64,000 bases of DNA from assembly GCA_009602725.1 (NCBI GenBank), contig WELB01000146.1, positions 140,246-204,245 on the forward strand. Reading direction: 5' to 3'. The notes below the pieces were generated by a model. It had not been told where the DNA came from. It ran no database searches and was given only the letters and a program-made list of their open reading frames with translations. Shown here in pieces: positions 53,876 through 64,000 of this stretch; the first letter of the stretch is position 1; every line of letters begins with the position of its first letter. Position numbers and translations under genes: made by a program. The DNA is from Spirogloea muscicola. Lineage: Eukaryota; Streptophyta; Zygnematophyceae; Spirogloeales; Spirogloeaceae.

Positions 53876-56800
53876 TTAGACAAGTCTCCAACCATTGACT
53901 GCTACCTGCAAGTCGGAGAGTATCAGTACTGGCAGTGGAGAAGCATGTCTTACTCCTTCGGGTGGCTCAGGAATGGGCTTGGGCAGACCCCCGGTGGTGT
54001 AGTCCCGCTTATCCCAATGCCACAATAGAATCCCACTCTCTGTCTGGTACACGAATACACAGCCATCACACACTGATCAGAATGTACCACTCAGGAAACT
54101 CTCAAGTGCTTATTCCATCTTAGCCTTGTTTGTGCCATGGATTGTTAGATACCCATGATGGCTTACAGATGTGAGACTGGGCCAGGTACCTTGATGTCTT
54201 GACCCCACGTGTAGTGGATGATAGCAGCATCCCCAAGGATGGAATCAGCAGGAGGCTGTATTCAACACAAGCCCATATCAATGAGATCAATAATGTATGC
54301 ATACTAAGCACATCACGGCCTCTTGAGTTTTTGAGTCAGATATGGGTACTTCTGTCAAGGGTACACTAAGGAAATCTCAACCAGCAGACATTGTCACTGA
54401 CTATGTGAGCAGGAGAGAAGGCGCGCAGTGCGAAGAAGGAAGAACAAGCTGCAAAGAAGTGAAGCAAGGCAAACAAATTTGCTGGCTCTCCTTATTGCTT
54501 GCTTGGCACTCGTCTCCCAGGCCATGGCCCAAACAGCAATAAGTCATTGCTTTCAGTGAAGAGGATCTCTTATATAAGCTCACCTGTACCATGATTGCAT
54601 GCGGCACTAGTGGCAAATCAATTGGCATCTTAGCTAATGCTGCAGATATGCTGAAGGCATACATCTCTCTCACCCACCTGCATATCACGAGCAAGTACCC
54701 GACAACAAAAGTTGATGCAAAGACTTGAGCAAGTTAGAAGCACGTCCACCAGTAGAATACTTGGGCTGCAATGCATCAGTGTTGGGCAAACAATGCAGCT
54801 GCAACAGACATGGCCTTCATGCCGAATGCATTGCAATTTTTTGTACAATTTGGGTCCAGCATGCAAACTTCTTGACACACTTTGCAAAGAAGACGAAAAT
54901 CCGACGGCTAATTAATTGCTCAGAGATGCCATGCAGATATTCATACCCGAGCTCCTCCTTGGCAACTGAATCAGCCTCTATTTGGGCAGTAATTTTGACC
55001 CAAATTGGATTTACTCGCCTGCGATGCACAACATCACATATAGCATAGTAAGAACGACATGTGGGGATTGTTGAAGCAGGTTGAGATGTCGAGGAGCTCA
55101 GAAAGCTGAGGAGAAGCTCAGACAAGAGAGCAGGTGCAACAAGAAAATGACGATCTGTGGGGTAGGAAGGATTGCAGCAATGCTACATCAGCATTGCTGC
55201 AATCTGCTATTCACTGCGTGAGATCGCTGGCCAAAAGAGTTGGGGTCCGACACTTGCTGCATACGACAACCGTCTGCACATGACCTACAGCAGCTTCAAC
55301 AGCAGCACGTGTTGAACAGGCAGCTCTAGATGACACACCGGAGATCCTCAGTCTTGAGTACAACAGGAGCATTCCCAGTGCCAGGTATGTCACTCAGATT
55401 ACCCGGATAGAATCTGCAAGATGCAGTATCCAGATTCAGTACTTACTGTGGCTTCTCTGTATCATTAGAGCTCACACATCAAGTTTGTACAACTACATTA
55501 CAGTAATTACCACAATTATCAGCATGTATAGCACCCTTAAGTCACTGTGAAACCACAGTTGAAAATAAGTGATTGATCAAAGCCATATTTTGACTGACAT
55601 CTATAAAGAGAACCAACAAGCATGGACAGATGGACGGGAAGACAGATGATAAGGCACGTGGCACATGGCACATGGCATCCCGATGCACCCAAGTACTTTC
55701 AGCTAAAGGTAGGGGCTGACTTGTGCATTGTTTTCTCGATTGAAGGGTACGTGGGAATGATGTAACCAAATGGAAATCCAAGTGCTCTGCCACTGACTGG
55801 TATGTCAAGAGGCCTGAAGGACCACCACAACAGCAACTCATCTTAATATTGGGCTTCCAAGCCCTCAACAAGAAGAAAGAGCAAGTCGGACAGGAGACAG
55901 GCTAAGTCTACAACAGAAGCTTTGACATTGACATGTCTTCTGGGCACTTGTTAAGGTAAAGCAGTATAACAGAGGAAGATTCCATACCAAGCAACATACG
56001 GTTTGTCACATTGCTTCCTGATATTGGTGCAGGGTATTGACCATGAGCAAGACTTTCTCCATATGACCTGATCAGACACCTTGAACTGAAGCCTATGTTG
56101 ACGAGTTTGTGCATTGGGGCTATGCATACTTGACGAAGACATAGTCAGTCTCGATCATGGCCACCCAGTTACCCTTGACGTCCCCAGAGTCCAGCCACTG
56201 CTGGATGGCCCAAGGGCGGGAAGCCACAGGGTACTCACACCAAACATCGCACTTGGGGTCCAGCGGATCAACCCTTAACTGCAAGTTGTGTGCAGGCAGA
56301 AGCACAATGACCATGTTCAGCACCAGCTGATGTTTCTGATGTGCCACCTATTTATGCCATTATCCACATTTGCAGGCATCTGTCTTTGTTGTGCACCTAA
56401 CAGCTTTGCTATGAGGCAGCTCAGTGTTACACACTGTGTGCATCTCGAACATAAGATCATCCTCCGTTGTCCGGTGCAGCACCCTTGTGAACCACTTCAT
56501 GTCACTGCCAGGAACAGCAGCTACCTGCTGCCGCACCAGGGCTTCATGAGACTAAGCCTCTGCCAGGTTGTGCCAGACAATTGTTAACCTAAGATGACAG
56601 AGCACCGGCAGCCTTGCACGCCGCGCAGCCAGATGCTCCTTAAACCACGGTATATCACTGACCTTGAGGAAAGTGTAGTACATGATGCGGGCCTGCCAGT
56701 TCATGTAGGCATTGCCGTTGCTGGTAACCATCACGTGGATTCCAGTTCCTGGCGGGGGCTCCACCCAATCCTTTGTCCTGCCTGTCCCTTGTAGGGCCGA

Positions 56801-59800
56801 GGAGGCAAGGCCCCCAGTCTTTGCCAATCTCTTGGCATCTTTTGCCTTGATAGCTTCTATCTGAGCTGGAGTCTGGTTCTCAACTTCTTGGAGCTCAAGC
56901 AGCTCTGTGTTTGTGTACTTAGGCAGGCTATCGATCGCCTCATTCATCAATTGAATGAGTACCTTCTGTGCCTCTGTAGCCTGCAAGCAACACACTACAT
57001 GAATACAGAAGCCTGCAGGTCACTCCATTCTTGCAAACACAGCAGCTACTTCACTGCTGATACATTACTTACAGTCTTGGTTGCTTGTTTACCACTACGT
57101 CTAAGATAGAAGTGGGAACTTATGAGCTTGCAATCACGTACCAATCAGCATACGCTTCAGACACATAGCAATCATACCACAGGGTATCGCTACCTGTTTG
57201 AGCACGCTGTATCCTAGATATTCAAAGACTGTGATGTAGACCATCTTACCAGATCCTGTGGAGGCTCAAGTATCCGGTCTGGCATCCCCCGAGCTGTATA
57301 TGTGCGCTTATCGAAGGACCAGACTACCCGCTTGCTCTCATTATCCTGCATCATGAACATACGAGGACTTCACCAGCTGCAGGAACGGCAGCAAGCTGCC
57401 GATAGCACTCACTGGAATCTGTCGCAATACAGAAGACATCTTCCATCCAACCAATCAGGTGCTCCATGTCTTGTAATGCAGACAGTCCGTACTGAAGTGC
57501 AGGTCTGCCTCTTAAATACCTTGATAACACTGCCCCAAGTGTAGTGCAGGAGGAGTGCATCACCCACAACCTCGTCCGCTGGAGGCTGGTACAGTGGACA
57601 GCACGTACTTTGAGCACTATCAAAGTTGGTGAGGTCTGGCAGCAAAGAAGTTGGATAGAAGATAGAACCCTTCCACAAAGCACCTGCTGATGTATTCTCC
57701 TAGTTCTGTGACATTTGTGTGCACACCATGCAAAGCAAGCTCCATACAGTGTCTGAATAAGGAGCACTGTAGCCACCTCTTGGCGTTGTGGACCAAGCCG
57801 GCTAACGACTGAGAGAGGCAAGCATACCTGGCTCATGATCGCGCCTGGCATAACCGGGAGGTCAATCTCAACCTTTGCCTTTGCAGCGGCCAGCGAGAAG
57901 GCGTACATCTCCCTCACCCACCTGCAGCAGACAGCCCCAGCACAGCTTTGATCCAGCTCTACAGGCAGTGAATAGGGCTAGCAAGGCAGAGAGAACATGG
58001 TCTTGCTGCCGTCCAACAAGGAGCTTCAAGGCTCCTGCAGATAGCTCACCCAAGCGCCTGCTTGGCATCTTCATCAGCCTCAATCTTGGCAGTAAGATCC
58101 ACCCACAGAGGCACCACTCGCCTGGCCAAGGGAAAGGGGATCCCAATGAGTTTGAGACAAACGTCTCCTTGCAGCATCTGCATTGTCTGCAACTATGGCT
58201 TCAAGGGATTTCTAGCAGCAGCTTTGACCACATCTGCAGCAAAAACCTTGCGTGACGCTAGTCAACTTGATGAAATCGACACAAATCTAAAACTAGGCAT
58301 GCTCTCCATTGCGAAAGCCGAGCTGAACTGACAGCAGGTAGCAACTTGATTGAGCCCGACAGACTCTTGCTGAACAAAGACCACGCAGCAATGACTTGAA
58401 AATCATTGCTTGAAAAGGCTTTGTGAAAATCAATGGGTCCTTCTTACAGAGGCTTTTCAAGGTAACCCACCGCAGCTCTGAGGTGGGCATTAGAGTTGGT
58501 GCATTGCCAGTCCCTGGAATGTCCTTGATATCACCCTCCAGAAAGTATCTGCCCACATCGACATAGCTTGCAGTGAAGAATCAGTAAGCTTCATACTGCA
58601 AGATGACCTGAGAGTTGCTCCTGTGGTGTGCTGGAATGAATGTACGACGAGGATACAGATTCTCCAAAGCTTGAGCATGGCAGGCGGCATGCGCATGCGT
58701 GCCTTTCCATGACGCTGCTGACAGAGCCGTGCGTTGGCGAGATGTATCCAAATGGAAAGCCGATGGATCGGCCACTCGCTGGTATCCTGGCTGGCCTGCA
58801 GCATAAGAACCAGAGCAAAATCAGAAGATCATAGATGCAAACTTCTAGATCTAGCCACTACCTCTCCGTCTTGTTCTGTCGACGGCGCTGTGACCAACTT
58901 TCATGTAGCAAGGAAGTCTGCGAGTCTGTCAAGCAAATCTGACGAGTCCGGCTCTGATCACTGACTACATCTTGACAAGCAATACTGTGCGAGCAAGCTG
59001 CCTGGTAGAGCAAACAAAGTGATCCTCTCTGAGAGATCCAGCCACTAGGCGTCAGATATTTTCGCGCTTACTTGACAAACACATAGTCAGTCTCAATCAT
59101 GAACACCCAGTCTCCTTTGGGGTCGTCCGAGTCCAGCCACTGCTGGATGGCATTGGGCCGGCTGGCAACCGGGTACTCGCACCTGAAAGGTCATGCAACC
59201 TCGCCCGCGTCACAGTTGTGACCACCTCGCAGTCATTCGACAGAGCGCAAGCTGCTTGGTCGCTCCTCATCAATGATCACCGACAAGACGGCTGAAGTTC
59301 GTCTGTGTGAGGGTCTAGAGTTGGACTAAGTCACAGACTCTAAGTGTTCTCCGGAGCTTGGCAGGAAAAGCCAAAGAAGCAGCGCCCTGAGCTGCTACTT
59401 TGCATGTCGAGCAGTAACAACCATCAGCCCTGCTGGCTGAGGAATAGTCTGAAAGCATATGGGATGCTCACCACTCATCGCACGTCGCATCCAGCGGTTC
59501 CACCCTGAACTGCATTGCCACGACCAATCAATCTCAGCACTCCTTCAGAAGTAGGTACACTGGAAGTTTTAGTGATATTAACAGGTGTTACTCACTATCT
59601 CAGTTGTGGTAAACGTACGGTACGATGATACTGACTAGGGACTTGACTTTGACTCCGACTCTAATCTTTGACTCGACATGGTTGAGTTAGACTCTGACCG
59701 TGGGGATCTCCTCCATGAGTGCGTCGGGCTTGGAGCGGTGCAAGACCCTTGTAAAGTACTTCATGTCGCTCTCTGGCAGTGCGGCGACCTGGTGAAGACC

Positions 59801-61072
59801 ACCCACAAAAGTCGAAGCGGGTCCGCCGAGGCAAGGAGCTAGACAGAGTGCTGTCTTGTCACCTTACTACGACTGTGGAGGAGCGCCTACATTCTGATCA
59901 TTCAATTGCATGTACTCAATGGTCATCCTTTTGAGTAGGCTGAGGCTGTTGAGAGAGGGAAAGGCAGCCTACCTTCTGGTAGGTGTGGTACATGATGCGG
60001 TTCTGCCAGTTGAGGTACGGCGAGCCATTGCTGGTGACGATGACGTGGATGGCTCCCTGCCCGGACGACTTGCCGCCGCCGGCGGCCTGCCCGAACTGCT
60101 CCCGCACGTCCCGCACCAACGCCTCCTCGCGCTCGTGCCGCTCCCGGGCCTGCCGGCCTGCCGTGGCCGTCACCGTCGGCTGAATGGCGACACACCAACA
60201 CGAGCTGGCGTGTCAGACAACGAAGTGGGCCGCAGCCGCGGGGCGGACAGGGGCAGGTCTGTCTGGCCAGGCGACGACGGCACGGATGGCAGTGCAGAAT
60301 CCTCCGAGCTGCGCGTCAAGCTCGTCCTTGGCAACGGCAAGCAGCGGCAGCCTCAGCTGCTCGAGCTCGAGCTCAAGCCCCTTGGGCGCCACTGTCGTTC
60401 ACTACTCCACGGGCAAAGCCGGGACACAATGCAGGCCGCACCGCCAAGCCCCAGCAGTGGTAATGGAGCGGCGCAGTGCAGAGGCAGTGGAGCCGGGCTG
60501 CGGCGGTGTGAGGGCCAGTGGCACAGTGGCCTGCTGCGACGGAGCAGAGAGAGCTGGGGGAATGGTGGCGGCGGCGAGAGGGGGCGGCCCGCAGCCTCAC
60601 CTTGATCCTCCGGAGGTCGTCCGAGCCATAACCGTCGGCCACGTCCTCGCTGCGCGCGCGGGCGCCAGGACGGCGGTGGCGGCGGCCGCCGTCAGCGCGG
60701 CGCGGGCGAGAGGCCAAGAGAGCGCACGGCACGGCGGGGACTTGGGGGCGCCGGAGCGAGCGTCTTGGCTGGCAAGGCGAGGCCAGCAATGACCGCTCGG
60801 CCGCTTCGGCAGCAGAGCATGGACCGAGAGGATCGCAGGAACGGCCATGGCCATCGCCACGGCCTCGGCCGCCGCCGCCGCCGCCGCCGCCGCCGCAGCT
60901 AGTGCCGCAAGCGGTGGGAGGCGGAGGCGGGAGCTCACTCCTCGTACGCGCCGCCGCGGTGGATGCGCAGCTTGGGGCCGAGCCCGATGGCAATCACGCA
61001 CGCCCCGGCGAGCAGCAGCGCCAGCGAGCGGCACGTCGGCCCGTGCGACACCTGCTTCTTCAGCGACTTCAT
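53876..61072 (-). CDS. Tandem-domain HPAT/SERGT-like Golgi glycosyltransferase
   Basis: Exons in gene order: 61072-60939, 60649-60601, 60179-59973, 59788-59699, 59509-59472, 59182-59072, 58786-58703, 58548-58471, 58121-58050, 57921-57828, 57585-57520, 57345-57250, 56980-56663, 56524-56435, 56278-56130, 55813-55721, 55413-55339, 55018-54947, 54677-54584, 54255-54190, 54043-53954, 53905-53876. All join in phase (731 residues). A possible extra exon near 60290-60380 (LELEQLRLPLLAVAKDEL) is left out. The N-terminus is a type II anchor, SLALLLAGACVIAIGLG. Each half then has IHVIVTSN, NWQNRIMYHTYQKV, FTRVLHR, CEYPVASRP, the acidic ETDYVFVK, GFPFGYI, DIPGTGNAP, WVREMYAFS, LHYTWG and FDKR. These follow hydroxyproline O-arabinosyltransferases (HPAT, GT95) and, for the two-domain layout, SERGT (GT96). 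Substrate is unproven. Confidence 0.88.
58549..58702 (-). other. GC-AG intron in the glycosyltransferase gene
   Basis: Exon 7 must end after VSSVMER with AAAG followed by GCACGC for the frame to reach YFLEGDIKDIPG after the GGGCAG acceptor. The matching junction in the second half of the gene uses GTCAGC. A GC donor is the only in-frame solution. Confidence 0.7.
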
Positions 61073-61885
61073 GGCCGCGCCGCCGCCGGTGCCGCCGCCA
61101 CCGCCGCCGCGGCCGCCGCGCTTTGCGGCGCCTCCGGCGGGGCGGCGCGGGGCCCCGTCTTCAGTGCGCTGCCTAACCTCGCTTGCATCCCCACTCTCGC
61201 CGCCGCCTGCCGCCGAGATGACCGTTTCCCGGCCCCTCCGCGGCTTCTCTGAACCTCGATCGCCGCGATCCTGGATCGCGTTGCCGAAGCTCCCGAGCAC
61301 TGACGCTGACAGCCGAAGCGGCAGTTGCTCCGGCGCCGCAGCTATATCTGCTATATCCGCTGTATCCGCTTTAGCCGCTATATACGCTATATCCGCTCGG
61401 CCGCAGGCCGCTGTATCATCCCAAGCCTCTTCCCGCAGCAATGTGGTGGGGCCTCAGCTCGAGCAGCTAGTGCTGTCAGGCTCGCACAGCTCTGGTTGTT
61501 GTCGGTGTATACTTTGACCAACTGACAAGGGCACCCTTTCGAGTGCATGGTCGCATCCTTGGAACCAGAATGAGGAGGCACCATCTCTCGCAGCTGAAGC
61601 TCCTTCAGGCCTTTCCAGTAGAACAGCAGCCACAGCTCTCACCTGCCACAATTACTCGCCACAGACCTTGGGCCTGGCGCAGCTACTCGCCTAAACCTTG
61701 GGCCTGTACATTGAGAGCCACATTAAGAGAAGAAGGCTGCAAGCAGGTTGGATGGGAGTGGCAGTAGCATTGATGAGAGTAGGCTGGGGCAAAATTGTGT
61801 GGGCAGTTACATTGCCCTGGGTTCACTTTTTGCAGCAGTCAGCTGAGGGGCCAACAACCGCCTCGCAGCAGCCGAGACATGGGAG
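61073..61885. other. Spacer between glycosyltransferase start and ATCase end
   Basis: Contains a six-copy 9-bp tandem repeat at 61341-61397 (units such as GCTATATCT, GCTATATCC, GCTGTATCC, GCTTTAGCC). In one minus frame this reads as Ala/Ile/Asp repeats upstream of the chosen ATG. No other feature recognised. Confidence 0.6.
61341..61397. repeat. 9-bp minisatellite, about six units
   Basis: Consecutive units GCTATATCT, GCTATATCC, GCTGTATCC, GCTTTAGCC, GCTATATAC and GCTATATCC. It lies about 270 bases upstream of the glycosyltransferase start, in its likely 5' UTR or promoter. Confidence 0.9.

Positions 61886-64000
<2,115 letters not shown>

Noticed and set aside
56663-57250. Two separate tandem glycosyltransferase genes
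   Set aside because: No signal anchor or good start lies between the halves, and the junction 57250/56980 is in phase and supplies the missing C-terminal helix of the first half.
60939-61441. Longer N-terminus of the glycosyltransferase, starting upstream of 61072
   Set aside because: The added sequence is low complexity and includes the 9-bp minisatellite; the ATG at 61072 gives a standard type II anchor.

Overview
This is nuclear DNA of a streptophyte, most likely a charophycean green alga or another early-diverging plant lineage. The reasons are spliceosomal introns with regular GT-AG borders, plant-type telomere motifs (TTTAGGG/CCCTAAA) near genes, an intron-rich malectin-domain receptor kinase of the CrRLK1L family (known from streptophytes), and homologues of plastid proteins (PFC1-type rRNA dimethylase, plant-type aspartate carbamoyltransferase, PDE327-type FAD protein). 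I cannot name the species. Gene models were built by hand from splice sites, frame continuity and family similarity recalled from memory; no search was run. The sequence contains N runs at 6840-6858 and 33953-34110 and several single Ns.

Layout. 1-1548 (-): 3'-truncated FAD oxidoreductase. 3121-4223 (+): B12D/MLRQ-like membrane protein. 6.1-15.5 kb: repeat-rich block with a decayed non-LTR retroelement (RT, CCHC finger and restriction-like endonuclease domain), many small 3' fragments of it, hairpin-bearing GGCTGG repeats and a MITE with 34-bp terminal inverted repeats. 16996-22447 (+): 16-exon CrRLK1L kinase. 23765-25004 (+): CENP-X/MHF2. 25781-29441 (-): WRNIP1/RarA AAA ATPase with a UBA domain. 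30059-33440 (-): GNB1L/Asa1-like WD40 protein. 33900-36150 (+): PFC1-like rRNA dimethyladenosine transferase. 37045-37928 (-): four-exon gene of unknown family. 39.6-42.6 kb: Copia relic and a tandem duplication of the retroelement tail. 44003-52175 (-): 24-exon hybrid histidine kinase (GAF, LOV-like PAS without its cysteine, kinase, pseudo-receiver, receiver). 53876-61072 (-): tandem-domain HPAT/SERGT-like glycosyltransferase. 61886 to beyond 64000 (-): aspartate carbamoyltransferase.

How the genes fit together. Three neighbours (CENP-X/MHF2, WRNIP1, GNB1L-like) belong to families used in replication-fork protection and DNA-damage signalling. Two genes concern the cell surface or secretory pathway (CrRLK1L, HPAT-like), one is a phosphorelay sensor, and several are organelle functions. 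There is no operon logic; the adjacency may be chance. The intergenic DNA is dominated by one retroelement family, whose 3' tail I think is the GGCTGG hairpin repeat.
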